Below are positions 53,875 through 62,321 of a DNA stretch of 64,000 bases, piece by piece (within the stretch, counting starts at the first letter, position 1; each line of letters starts with the position of its first letter). Both the position numbers and the translations under genes were made by a program. A model generated the notes under the pieces. The model was not told the DNA's origin. It worked only from the letters and a program-made list of their open reading frames with translations, and ran no database searches. Source of the stretch: Salinispora cortesiana (GTDB lineage: Bacteria; Actinomycetota; Actinomycetes; Mycobacteriales; Micromonosporaceae); the NCBI RefSeq assembly GCF_000484695.1, contig NZ_AXVR01000005.1, positions 1 through 64,000 of the forward strand. Reading direction: 5' to 3'.

Positions 53875-55964
53875 GACTCTTCCGAGACCAGTGGGGTGTC
53901 CCGCACCTGCGGGCCGCCGGCCCCGACGAGCTGGCATACGCCCAGGGCCGGGTCACCGCGTACGACCGGGCCTGGCAGATCGAGGTGGAGCGGCACCGAT
54001 CGCTGGGGGCGAGCGCCGCGTTCCTCGGCCCCGAGGCGGTGCCGTGGGACCGACTCGCCCGCCAGGCCCGCCTCGCCGACACTGCCCGGCGCTGCCATGC
54101 TCGCCTCGACCCGGCGACCGCCTCCTGGGTGGGCCGGTACGTGGCCGGAATCAACGCCGGTCTGGCGGCGGGGGCGGCCCGCGACCCGCGCTTCGCCACC
54201 GCTGGGCTCGACGCCGGTCGGTGGGAGCCGTGGACCCCGCTGGCGATCTGGCTGGCCCACCACGTCCTCTTCGCCGGCTTCCCCAGCAAGCTCTGGCGCG
54301 AGCACGTCACCCGGCGACTCGGCCCGGACGCCGTCGCGCTCTTCCAGGCCGACGCGCCGATCAGCTCCGGCAGTAACGGCTGGCTGCTGGCCGGCGGACG
54401 TACTGCCACCGGCGCCGCCCTCATCGCCGGCGACCCACACCGGTACATCGAGGACCCGGGCATCTACCAGCAGGTCCGCCTCGCCTGCCCGGCGTACGAC
54501 GTGGTCGGCCTGGCGGTACCGGGGGTTCCCGGCATCGCCCACTTCGGGCACACCGGCGAGGTCGCCTGGGCGATCACCAACGCGATGGCCGACTACCAGG
54601 ACCTGTACGCCGAGCGGCTACGTCGACGGGGTAGCGGCGTGGAGGCGTACGGGCCGGATGGTTGGGAGCCGACGCGCACCCACGCAGAGACGATCGCGGT
54701 GGCCGGCGGCGAGCCGGTCGAGGTGGAGGTGGTGGAGACCGACCGGGGGCCGGTGGTGGTCGGCGGCCCGGAGTCGGCCGAGGCGATCAGCCTCCGCTAC
54801 CCACCCCGGGTCACCGGCGAGCTGGGCTTCGCCGCGTTGCCGGCGCTACTGCGGGCACGCACCGTCGCCGACGTTGACGCCGCCGTGGAGCACTGGGTGG
54901 AGCCGGTCAACGTGGTGCTCGCCGCCGACACCACCGGTGGACTACTGCACCGGGTCGCCGGTGCGGTGCCGGCCCGCCCCCCGGCCAACGGCGTACGGGT
55001 CGTGCCGGCGTGGGAGCCCCGGTACGCCTGGTCTGGCTGGTGCTCGATGCCGCGGGCAACCGTCAACGAGGTCGCCGTGATGGCCAATGAGCGGGCTGTC
55101 TCCGCTCCGCTGGGGGTCGAGTTCGCACCCCCGCACCGGGCCCGGCGCATCCGCGAGCTGCTCGACGCGACCGCCGGTTGGACGGCGGAGCGAATGACCG
55201 ACGTGCACACCGACACGTACACGGCCGCCGCTGGGCCGCTGCTCACCCTCCTGGCGGGCCTGGCGGAGCTGCCGACGCCGGCCGCCGCGCTGCGCGACCG
55301 GCTGCTGCGCTGGGATCGACGGATGGCCGCCGAGAGCACCGACGCGGGCGCCTTCGCCGCCGTCCGGGCCGCCCTGGTCCGGCGGATCACCGCCCACCCG
55401 GCGCTGGCGGCGCTGACCGACCCACCGGCGTACCCGGAGGTCTTCGCGCCCTGGTTGGCGCTGGCCCCTCGGGTGGGGACGGCGCTGGCCGCGCTGCTCG
55501 CTCCCGACGCGCTACCCGGACTGGACGCGCCGGCCCTGGTCCGGGCCGCGCTGCTGGAGGTCGCGGGCAGCGACCTCGACCCCGCCGTCGGCGGTGAGGC
55601 AGCCCGGTGGGGTGCCCGGCACCGGCTTGCACCCTGGCGGGCGGTGCCGGTCAGTGTTGGCGCGGACAAACTGGGGCCAGGCTCCGCGGGGGCGGCTGCC
55701 GGACCGGAACTCGACGGGGAGCACGACTGCGTGCTCTCCACCTCCAGCGTGCCCGGGGTGACCGACCGGTGCGGGCGCGGGCCGGCCGCCCGGTACGCCT
55801 GGGACCTCGCGCGGCGCGAGAACAGCCGCTGGGTGGTGCCCCTCGGCGCGGATGGCGTGCCTGGCTCGGCGCACGACGACGACCAGCTGACCGCCTGGCA
55901 ACGCGGGGAACTGCTGCCGGTAGTCACCGACTGGGACAAGCTGACTGAGGAGCGAAATGGGTGA
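53871..55964 (+). CDS. Penicillin-amidase-family Ntn hydrolase of the des locus (DesG-like)
   Basis: A 697-residue N-terminal-nucleophile amidase that makes or breaks amide bonds of acylated compounds. The alpha part starts directly with RDQWGVPHLRA, so there is no signal peptide and the protein should stay in the cytoplasm. The self-cleavage site and catalytic Ser are at SSGSNGWLLAGG (Ser near 168); LIAGDPHRYIEDPG and the beta-chain Asn region PVNVVLAADTTGG follow. It is coupled to the siderophore ATPase (GTGA). Amidases have been reported in desferrioxamine clusters as desG, tied to acyl/aryl variants; that link is from memory. It may add, remove or exchange acyl groups. Confidence 0.85.
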   Translation: MRLFRDQWGVPHLRAAGPDELAYAQGRVTAYDRAWQIEVERHRSLGASAAFLGPEAVPWDRLARQARLADTARRCHARLDPATASWVGRYVAGINAGLAAGAARDPRFATAGLDAGRWEPWTPLAIWLAHHVLFAGFPSKLWREHVTRRLGPDAVALFQADAPISSGSNGWLLAGGRTATGAALIAGDPHRYIEDPGIYQQVRLACPAYDVVGLAVPGVPGIAHFGHTGEVAWAITNAMADYQDLYAERLRRRGSGVEAYGPDGWEPTRTHAETIAVAGGEPVEVEVVETDRGPVVVGGPESAEAISLRYPPRVTGELGFAALPALLRARTVADVDAAVEHWVEPVNVVLAADTTGGLLHRVAGAVPARPPANGVRVVPAWEPRYAWSGWCSMPRATVNEVAVMANERAVSAPLGVEFAPPHRARRIRELLDATAGWTAERMTDVHTDTYTAAAGPLLTLLAGLAELPTPAAALRDRLLRWDRRMAAESTDAGAFAAVRAALVRRITAHPALAALTDPPAYPEVFAPWLALAPRVGTALAALLAPDALPGLDAPALVRAALLEVAGSDLDPAVGGEAARWGARHRLAPWRAVPVSVGADKLGPGSAGAAAGPELDGEHDCVLSTSSVPGVTDRCGRGPAARYAWDLARRENSRWVVPLGADGVPGSAHDDDQLTAWQRGELLPVVTDWDKLTEERNG

Positions 55965-56511
55965 CCGGGTGGTCTTCGGGCGGGTAGTCCCGGGCTTCGG
56001 CGAGGTGCAGCTGCGGCCGGTGGATCCGGAGGGCGACCTGGACCTGATCCACGGCTGGGTCAGCCAGGAGCGGGCCCGGTACTGGGGGATGCGCGACGCC
56101 GGTCGGGATCGGGTGGCGGAGATCTACCGCTACCTGGACTCACTTCCCACTCACCATGCCTGGCTGGCGCTACGCGACGGGGCTCCGGCGGCGTTGTTCC
56201 AGACGTACCAGCCGGACGCCGATCCAGTCGGTGAGGTGTACCCGGTCCAGCCCGGCGACCATGGCATACATTTTCTGATCGGCCCGCCGACCCGCCCCGA
56301 GCCGGGCTTCACCGGCCACCTCTTCGGGATCCTGGTCGACTTCGTCTTCGCCGACCCCACCCACCACCGGATCGTCGCCGAGCCGGATGCCCGCAACGAG
56401 CGGGCACAGGCCCGACTGCGCCGTACCGGCTTCGTCGACGGGCCGCTGGTCGACCTGCCGGACAAGCAGGCCCGACTGATGTTCCTGGACCGCGCCGCCG
56501 CCGGCCGCTGA
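55957..56511 (+). CDS. Second siderophore-type GNAT acyltransferase (DesH-like)
   Basis: A 184-residue protein of the same GNAT subgroup as DesC: IHGWVSQERARYWGMRDAGR, PGDHGIHFLIGP and RIVAEPDARNERAQARLRRTGF align with the DesC blocks. It begins eight bases before the amidase stop, with GAGGAGCG upstream, so the two are made together. It probably supplies a different acyl group to hydroxycadaverine or to a finished desferrioxamine. The gap to the next, convergent gene (56512-56635) shows no convincing terminator. Confidence 0.88.
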   Translation: MGDRVVFGRVVPGFGEVQLRPVDPEGDLDLIHGWVSQERARYWGMRDAGRDRVAEIYRYLDSLPTHHAWLALRDGAPAALFQTYQPDADPVGEVYPVQPGDHGIHFLIGPPTRPEPGFTGHLFGILVDFVFADPTHHRIVAEPDARNERAQARLRRTGFVDGPLVDLPDKQARLMFLDRAAAGR

Positions 56512-56635
56512 CTGGCCGCCGGTAGCGGGAAGGCCCAGGCCATGACGATGGGTGTCATCGCGCCCCGCCGCCCGCGCCCCGCCGCGGGCTACAGCGGGGA
56601 TCGCGGCGTGTGAGCATCCACACCAGATACTGCCA

Positions 56636-57325
56636 TCAGCCAGGACAACGGTCGGAGAGGGCGTAGCGGACCAACGCGACATCGCCGATCTGTCGTACCT
56701 CGGCGATCTGGGCCCGGTGATTGGCATGCCACGGAAAGGAGCCGTCCCGGACGAAGCGAGGTGCCCGGCCGTCCCCGACGAAGAACGGGGCGATCACCAG
56801 ATGCAGCTCGTCGGCGAGCCCGCTGGCGAGGAACTGGGTGTGCATGCTCGCGCCCCCCTCCACCAGCAACCGACCAATCCCCCGTGCGGCTAGGTCGGCA
56901 AGCACCGACACCAGGTCAACCGGCTCCCCGGCGTCAACCACGGTGGCGAGGTCGCCGAGGCGTTCCCGGACCTTGACCACCCCCGAGGAGGCACAGTAGA
57001 TCAACCGTACGGTCGCACCGGTGGTGAACACCCGAGCCCGTGGGTCAAGGTCGCCGCAGCCGGTGACGGTCACCCGGGCGGGCGAGGCAGCCAGGCCACG
57101 GGCAACCCGCTCGGCACGTCGCGCCGCGGACCGCACCAGCAGCCGTGGATCGTCTCGCCGGATGGTGCCCGCACCAACCAGGATCGCGTCGCAGCCAGCC
57201 CGCACCCCGTCGATCCGCTCCAGATCGGCGTCGTTGGAGAGCACCAGCCGCTGACTGGTCGCATCGTCGATGTAGCCGTCCAACGACGTGGCACAGCTAA
57301 GCAGGACGTACGGGCGCTCAGTCAC
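56636..57325 (-). CDS. RibD C-terminal-type pyrimidine reductase, stand-alone
   Basis: A 229-residue reductase of the RibD-C/dihydrofolate-reductase-like fold. It has VLLSCATSLDGYIDD (substrate end), CDAILVGAGTIRRDDPRLLVR (NADPH and ribose contact), and RLLVEGGASMHTQFLASGLADELHL. The deaminase half of bacterial RibD is absent, as in archaeal and fungal enzymes that reduce the ribosyl group before deamination. It should turn the product of the GTP cyclohydrolase II next to it into a ribitylamino-pyrimidine. GTG 57325 overlaps the cyclohydrolase stop by eight bases, so both are produced together. It is the last gene of the operon. Confidence 0.88.
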   Translation of the reverse strand: MTERPYVLLSCATSLDGYIDDATSQRLVLSNDADLERIDGVRAGCDAILVGAGTIRRDDPRLLVRSAARRAERVARGLAASPARVTVTGCGDLDPRARVFTTGATVRLIYCASSGVVKVRERLGDLATVVDAGEPVDLVSVLADLAARGIGRLLVEGGASMHTQFLASGLADELHLVIAPFFVGDGRAPRFVRDGSFPWHANHRAQIAEVRQIGDVALVRYALSDRCPG

Positions 57326-57962
57326 GAACGAAGGGCAGGTCGAGGGCGTGCTCGCCGCGAGTCGCCTTGACCGCCAGATAGTCGGCGTTGGCCGGGGAGA
57401 GGAAGACTCCGGTGGTCACCCGTTCGCTGATGGCGATGCCGTGTCGGTTCAGCTGTGCGCTCTTGTCCGGGTTGTTGCTGAGCAGTGCGACCCGGTCCAC
57501 GCCGAGGGCGGCGAGCATCTGTACGGCGACGGTGTAGTCCCGCTCGTCCGCCTGGTGGCCGAGGGCGATATTCGCCTCGTACGTGTCCAACCCGGTGTCC
57601 TGCAACGCGTACGCCGCCAACTTCGCGAACAGGCCGATGTCCCGGCCCTCCTGGCGCAGATAGAGCAGGTAGCCACCGCGCTCGGCGATCCGTTCGACCG
57701 CCTCGCGCAGCTGCGGGCCGCAGTCGCAGCGCTGGCTGCCGAACACGTCCCCGGTGAGGCACTCGCTGTGCGGCCGCACCAGCGGCACCGAGCGCTCCGC
57801 CGGCACAACAGCTGGGTCAGCCCGGTCGCCGAGCCCGAAAGCCAGGTGCTCGCGGCCGTCAACCAATCCAGCGAAGGAGTAGACCCGGGCGGTGGTGGCA
57901 TACCCGTCTGGAAATCGTAGCGGGACGCTGACCTCGGTGCGGATCGTGGCAATGGGATGCAT
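57318..57962 (-). CDS. ribA: GTP cyclohydrolase II, monofunctional
   Basis: A 214-residue enzyme opening the GTP imidazole ring and releasing formate and pyrophosphate. Zinc ligands are Cys68, Cys79 and Cys81 (HSECLTGDVFGSQRCDCG), followed by YLRQEGRDIGLFAKLAAYALQ and ADERDYTVAVQML. Tyr118 corresponds to the catalytic Tyr105 of the E. coli enzyme, so normal chemistry is expected. There is no fused RibB domain, unlike many bacterial housekeeping enzymes, and the neighbours are not the other riboflavin genes. ATG 57962 has GAGGAG six bases upstream. Confidence 0.92.
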   Translation of the reverse strand: MHPIATIRTEVSVPLRFPDGYATTARVYSFAGLVDGREHLAFGLGDRADPAVVPAERSVPLVRPHSECLTGDVFGSQRCDCGPQLREAVERIAERGGYLLYLRQEGRDIGLFAKLAAYALQDTGLDTYEANIALGHQADERDYTVAVQMLAALGVDRVALLSNNPDKSAQLNRHGIAISERVTTGVFLSPANADYLAVKATRGEHALDLPFVRD

Positions 57963-57973
57963 CGGACTCCTCG

Positions 57974-58975
57974 TCAGACGGTGCCAGCCGGCACGGGGAC
58001 ACGACGGGCCGCCAGGACGGCGGCCCCGGGAAGACTGGCGACGAGCACCAAGGCTCCATAGACGATGGCGGTAGCGACGCCCTCCGCGGCGGAGAGGCCG
58101 GCTGCGCCGAAAGCCCACGCGGCCGCCCCCTCGCGGGGCCCGAAGCCAGCGATGTTCGCCGGAATCCCCATGGCGAGCAGAGCCAGCAGGGTCAACGGCA
58201 ACAGCAGTGACAGCGGCGCCGTGGAGCCGGCGGTTCGGGCGGCGAGCACAAAGGTCGCCAGGTGCCCCACCACGGCCAGGGTCGAGGCGAGCAGCACCCC
58301 GAGCCAGGTGCGGCGAGCCAGTAGGCCGGCGCGGATGTCGGCGATGGCCACGCGGACCACCCGCGCCCACCGGGACTGACCGGCGGGACGTACCCACGCC
58401 AGCAGCGCTGCGCCGAGGCCGATCCCGGCCAGCGTAGCGGTCACCACCGGCAGGTACGGCCGGACCGGGGACGGGAACGCGGCCAGTACCACCACCGCGA
58501 CCACCGCGAGGACCAGCTGGCCGGCGGTCCGCTCCCAGAGGACGGCCCGGACACCCCGGCCGAGGTCCCCCGTGGCCCGCCCGTGGCGAACCGCCCGGTG
58601 CACGTCGCCCAGGATCCCGCCGGGCAGGGTCGCGTTGAGAAAGACCGCCCGGTAGCAGTGGGCGACGGCGGTGCGCAGCGGCAGCCGGACCCCGAGTCCC
58701 CGGGCCACCAGGCTCCAGCGCCACGCGCCGCAGACCGTGGTGACCCCACCGATCGCCAGCGCCGCGGCCAACGCCGGAACGGTGATCAGACGCAGCCCGG
58801 CAAGGATCGGGCCGGTGCCTACCAGCCACAGCAGCAGCGCCAGCAGACCGAGACCACCCAGTGTCCGGGCCCATGCCCAGAGCCGGCCGCTGGCCGGCGG
58901 TAGCAGGGCATCGCCCTCGCCATCCGACCCGCCCTCGCGGTCTATCCGTGGGTAGGCCCGCTCCACCGCGGTCAC
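57974..58975 (-). CDS. Flippase-like integral membrane protein (LPG-synthase TM / UPF0104 family)
   Basis: A 333-residue protein with about eight transmembrane helices, of the family found in lysylphosphatidylglycerol synthase and AglD-like proteins. Family marks include WRWSLVARGLGVRLPLRTAV, RAVFLNATLPGGILGDVHRAV, RAVLWERTAGQLVLAV and ANIAGFGPREGAAAWAFG. Such proteins move or accept lipid-linked groups. About 30 charged residues precede the first helix. GTG 58975 overlaps the methyltransferase stop (GTGA) and only 11 bases separate it from ribA. It suggests that the operon's product is lipid-linked or membrane-delivered. Confidence 0.88.
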   Translation of the reverse strand: MTAVERAYPRIDREGGSDGEGDALLPPASGRLWAWARTLGGLGLLALLLWLVGTGPILAGLRLITVPALAAALAIGGVTTVCGAWRWSLVARGLGVRLPLRTAVAHCYRAVFLNATLPGGILGDVHRAVRHGRATGDLGRGVRAVLWERTAGQLVLAVVAVVVLAAFPSPVRPYLPVVTATLAGIGLGAALLAWVRPAGQSRWARVVRVAIADIRAGLLARRTWLGVLLASTLAVVGHLATFVLAARTAGSTAPLSLLLPLTLLALLAMGIPANIAGFGPREGAAAWAFGAAGLSAAEGVATAIVYGALVLVASLPGAAVLAARRVPVPAGTV

Positions 58976-59820
58976 GGGTTCGTCGCCGGCAGGGCCAACA
59001 GGTCCCGGTGGTCCACCAGCACGGACAGCCGGCCGGCCACGAGGTCGGCCTGGCGGCGACGCACGTACCCGGTCAGCGGACCGGCCAGCTGGGGCCGCTG
59101 CTCTCGGGCTGCGTCGGTCCAGCCGGTAAACCACTCCCCCAACAGGTCCACGTCGGCGGGGCCGAGCCGCCACGGGCTGGACCGCAGCGTGACCGTAGCG
59201 CCCTGGTTGGCAAAGGCCGCGGCGGTGCCGGCCACGGCGTCCGGACCGAGCAGGCGCCGTCCCCGAACAGTGCGGCGCTGGTGGTCGTCGAACGCCGCGG
59301 CGACCTCCGCGTCGAGCGGGTCCGTGGGGTCGAGCCGGACCTGACCGACCACCGAGAGTGTGAAGAGGGCCGGCCGGCCGAGGCAGGCCGCCGCTACCCG
59401 TGCGACCTCCTCGGCGGTGAGCATGTCCAGCAGCGCGGAGGCGGTGATCAGGTCAGCCTCGGCCAGCTCGTTGGCGGTGAGCCGGGTCAGGTCATCGCGA
59501 CGGGTCTCGACGGTGACCGGGCTCCCATCGGCGGCAGCCGGTGGTGGGTGGGCGGCGGCCCGGGCCAGCAGGCCGGCGTCCGCGTCGTGCAGAACCCAGT
59601 GTTGCGGCCCGGGTAGGCGGGGGGCGAGCCACCGGCCCATCGCGCCGGTGCCGCTGCCCAGGTCGTGGACGACGACCGGGCGGGTGCCGGCGAGCCGGGA
59701 CCGGACCCGATCGGCGAGGTCGACAACGCGAGCGGCGGCGTCGGCCGGTTCCCGCCGGGTGAGCCAGTCCGCGAAGGCCGCCGGCAGGCCCAGCTCGAGG
59801 TCACAGTCCTGCTCTGTCAT
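58972..59820 (-). CDS. SAM-dependent methyltransferase
   Basis: A 282-residue class I methyltransferase. Motif I is VVHDLGSGTGAMGRWL (about residues 50-65), with an acidic loop HDADAGLL and LITASALLDML after it. The C-terminal part (LLGEWFTGWTDAAREQRPQL) has no known substrate signature. ATG 59820 overlaps the glycosyltransferase stop, and its stop overlaps the membrane gene. A role in methylating the glycosylated product is inferred from the operon. Confidence 0.85.
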   Translation of the reverse strand: MTEQDCDLELGLPAAFADWLTRREPADAAARVVDLADRVRSRLAGTRPVVVHDLGSGTGAMGRWLAPRLPGPQHWVLHDADAGLLARAAAHPPPAAADGSPVTVETRRDDLTRLTANELAEADLITASALLDMLTAEEVARVAAACLGRPALFTLSVVGQVRLDPTDPLDAEVAAAFDDHQRRTVRGRRLLGPDAVAGTAAAFANQGATVTLRSSPWRLGPADVDLLGEWFTGWTDAAREQRPQLAGPLTGYVRRRQADLVAGRLSVLVDHRDLLALPATNP

Positions 59821-60851
59821 CTTGCTCCTTCCAGCGCTGCCGCGAGCGACCGGGTGGTGGTGCTCCAGCAGGTGAGAGTCTCCCGGCGGGCCCGCGCGGC
59901 GCGGCGCAGCCGGTCCCGCAAGGCCGGGTCGGTGAGCCAGCGGCGGAGCGCCCCGGCGAGGGCGGTCGGGTCGTCTGGGGGCACCAGCATGCCGGGCACC
60001 GTCCCGTCCGGCGCGCGGCCGAGGGTGTCGGGCAACCCACCGGCGGTGGTAGCCAGCACCGGTACGCCCCGCGCCAGCGCCTCCGTCACCACCATCCCGT
60101 ACGTCTCGACCCGGGAGGCCAGCACCAGCAGGTCGGCGGTGGCGTACCCGGTGGCCAGGGCGGATCCGGTCCGGGGTCCGGCGAGATGCACCCGCCGGGT
60201 GAGGCCCAGCTCGTCGATCCGTTCCCGGAGCCGTTTGACGAAGCCCGGCTCATGGGTGAGCGACCCGAGGCAGTCACAGCGCCAGGTCAGCTCCCCGACG
60301 AGAGCGAGGGCGTCCACCAGCGTGTCGTGTCCCTTGTGCGGGGTGAGGGCGGCGACGCAGAGCAGCCGCTCGCCTGCTGCCGAGCCGGACCCGGCGGCGG
60401 CCCGGTCGACCCCGGGCGCCGCGACGTACACCCGCTCGGCGGGCAGCTGGTACCGATCGAGCAGCCACCGGCGGGTCCAGGTACTGGTCGCCACGATCAC
60501 TGTGGCGTGCCGCAGGGCCACCCGCTCTGCCACGCTGTCCAGCGGCAGGTGCACCAGCACGGCCAGGCGCAGCCGCCCGGCGTGCGGGGCCAGGAGCTCC
60601 GGCACCGTGCTGGCGACGAGCCCGTCGAGCAGGACGAGCGACCCGGACGGCAGTGTGTCGAGCACCCCGGCGAGGACGGAGCGGTCCGCGCTCGCCGGGT
60701 ACGGCCAGGCTCCGGGCACCGGGTACTCGTGGACTGACCAGCCGGCGGCCGCCAGCCCGTCAAGGACCCGCCGGTCGTACCGGTTGCCGCCACTCGGGTT
60801 GGCCGGATCGTCCACGTTGCCCGGTAGCACCGCGTGCAGGGCGCGGGTCAC
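59817..60851 (-). CDS. GT4-family glycosyltransferase
   Basis: A 344-residue retaining GT-B enzyme. The N-terminal acceptor half has [16 protein letters not shown], and the donor half has [33 protein letters not shown] (phosphate/ribose contact), and [20 protein letters not shown], containing the EX7E motif. It should transfer a hexose from a nucleotide sugar. No signal peptide or membrane segment is seen. GTG 60851 overlaps the PTPS stop, placing it between the pterin and methyl steps in the operon. Confidence 0.9.
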   Translation of the reverse strand: MTRALHAVLPGNVDDPANPSGGNRYDRRVLDGLAAAGWSVHEYPVPGAWPYPASADRSVLAGVLDTLPSGSLVLLDGLVASTVPELLAPHAGRLRLAVLVHLPLDSVAERVALRHATVIVATSTWTRRWLLDRYQLPAERVYVAAPGVDRAAAGSGSAAGERLLCVAALTPHKGHDTLVDALALVGELTWRCDCLGSLTHEPGFVKRLRERIDELGLTRRVHLAGPRTGSALATGYATADLLVLASRVETYGMVVTEALARGVPVLATTAGGLPDTLGRAPDGTVPGMLVPPDDPTALAGALRRWLTDPALRDRLRRAARARRETLTCWSTTTRSLAAALEGAR

Positions 60852-61246
60852 AACGACCGTTCGTAGCTGGCCCAGGCGACGTGCGACTCGTGCAGGGTGA
60901 CGCTGATGCCGGTCAGGCCAGCGACGCCCGCGCCCAGCTCCCCGGCGTGAACCCGAGCCGCGAGGCGGTCGGCGACAGTGCGGGCCAGGACCTCGGTGGT
61001 GGTGTTCACCCCGGCGAACTCCGGCTCGTCGTCCAGGTTGCGGTAGGTCAGCTCGGCGAGGACCGCGCGCAGCTGCGCAGTCGCCCGACCTATGTCAACC
61101 ACAACCCCGTCAGCGTCCAGTTCACTGCGGCGGAAGGTCGCGTCCACCACGAACGTCGCCCCGTGTAGTCGCTGGGCGGGACCGAACACCGCGCCCTGAA
61201 AGCTGTGGGCAATCATCATGTGGTCCCGGACGGTCACGCTGAACAC
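60848..61246 (-). CDS. 6-pyruvoyl-tetrahydropterin synthase / QueD-like protein with altered zinc site
   Basis: A 132-residue T-fold protein of the PTPS/QueD family. The zinc motif is partly lost. His14 (IAHSF) and His28 are present, but the usual HGH is HGA (Ala30) and the catalytic Cys upstream of HGH is missing ([12 protein letters not shown]). The Glu-containing NTTTEVLA and the end [14 protein letters not shown], near the pterin-binding Glu, are kept. The protein could still bind a pterin or pyrimidine but may not run the classic reaction. GTG 61246 follows the dehydrogenase stop by four bases. Confidence 0.85.
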   Translation of the reverse strand: MFSVTVRDHMMIAHSFQGAVFGPAQRLHGATFVVDATFRRSELDADGVVVDIGRATAQLRAVLAELTYRNLDDEPEFAGVNTTTEVLARTVADRLAARVHAGELGAGVAGLTGISVTLHESHVAWASYERSL

Positions 61247-61250
61247 AGTG

Positions 61251-62231
61251 TCACTCTCCGTCGTAGGTGATGAGGTGGCAGAGGGCCGGCAACCGCCGGT
61301 CGGCGAGTCGGGGCAGCACGTCGGGCAGGTCCGCGAATCGGGACTCCCCGGTCAGCAGGGCGTCGAAGACCGGGTCGGTGAGGAGATCCAGCGCCAGGCG
61401 GAGCCGGTCGGTGTGGCTACGCCGGCTCCGCCGGGCCAGGGCGACCCGTCCCACCTGGCTGCTGCGCAGGGTGAGCCGACCGGTGTGGAACTGCGCGCCG
61501 AGTGGCAGCGCCACCTCGCGGTCGCCGTACCAGCTCAGCTCCAGCACCGTGCCCTCCGGTGCCACCAGCTCCAGGCAGCGACGCAGGCCGGCGGCGGTCG
61601 CGCTGGCGTGCACCACCAGGTCCCGTCCGGCCGCCGCGTCGGCCGGTGCGGCGAACCCGACGCCGAGCGCCCCGGCGAGCGCGGCCCGGGTCGGGTCCAC
61701 ATCGACAAGCTGCACCCGTACGCCGGGAATCCGGGCCAGCAGGGCCGCGACGGCCGCACCGACCATCCCGGCACCGACCACAGTGACCCGGTCGCCGACC
61801 AGGGGTGGCTCGTCCCAGAGCGCGTTCACCGCGGTCTCCACCGTGCCGGCGAGCACCGCCCGGGCCGCCGGCACCTGCTCGGGCACCACCACCACAGCCT
61901 CGGCCGGGACCACGTACGCCGTCTGGTGCGGGTACAGGCAGAAGACGGTCCGCCCGTGCAGTTCGGTCGGACCCTGTTCGACCACGCCCACGCTCAGGTA
62001 GCCATACTTGATCGGGGCCGGGAAGTCACCCTCCTGGAACGGGGCGCGCATCGCCGGATACTGTCCGCTCGGGACAGCGCCGGTGAACACCAGCGTCTCG
62101 GTGCCGCGGCTCACGCCGGAGTAGCGGGTCCGGACGAGCACTTCGCCGGCGTTCGGGGTGGGCACCAGCACCGAGCGGAGCTCGCCTCGGCCGGGCGTGG
62201 CCAGCCAGAAGGCGCGTGCGGTCGGGCTCAC
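61251..62231 (-). CDS. MDR-family dehydrogenase without the usual zinc motif (BchC-like)
   Basis: A 326-residue medium-chain dehydrogenase. The N-terminal domain has [20 protein letters not shown]; where zinc enzymes have GHE it reads [13 protein letters not shown], so catalytic zinc is not expected. The NAD(P) site is [19 protein letters not shown] with the second strand ending QLVDVD. It resembles BchC-like proteins that oxidise a side-chain hydroxyl. GTG 62231 has GAGAGGAG six bases upstream. It is the first gene of the seven-gene operon and diverges from the CDP-alcohol transferase fusion, with 90 bases between starts. Confidence 0.87.
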   Translation of the reverse strand: MSPTARAFWLATPGRGELRSVLVPTPNAGEVLVRTRYSGVSRGTETLVFTGAVPSGQYPAMRAPFQEGDFPAPIKYGYLSVGVVEQGPTELHGRTVFCLYPHQTAYVVPAEAVVVVPEQVPAARAVLAGTVETAVNALWDEPPLVGDRVTVVGAGMVGAAVAALLARIPGVRVQLVDVDPTRAALAGALGVGFAAPADAAAGRDLVVHASATAAGLRRCLELVAPEGTVLELSWYGDREVALPLGAQFHTGRLTLRSSQVGRVALARRSRRSHTDRLRLALDLLTDPVFDALLTGESRFADLPDVLPRLADRRLPALCHLITYDGE

Positions 62232-62321
62232 CGGCTACTCCTCTCCACGGCCCCGGCGAACCGGAGCGATGCGTTGTCCGTAGACCCTGTCAGAGTGGTC
62301 GATCATAGACAGGGAGGCACG

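Noticed and set aside
56512-56635. Terminator between the convergent des and pteridine-type operons
   Set aside because: Only short, imperfect inverted repeats such as GTGTG/CACAC are present.
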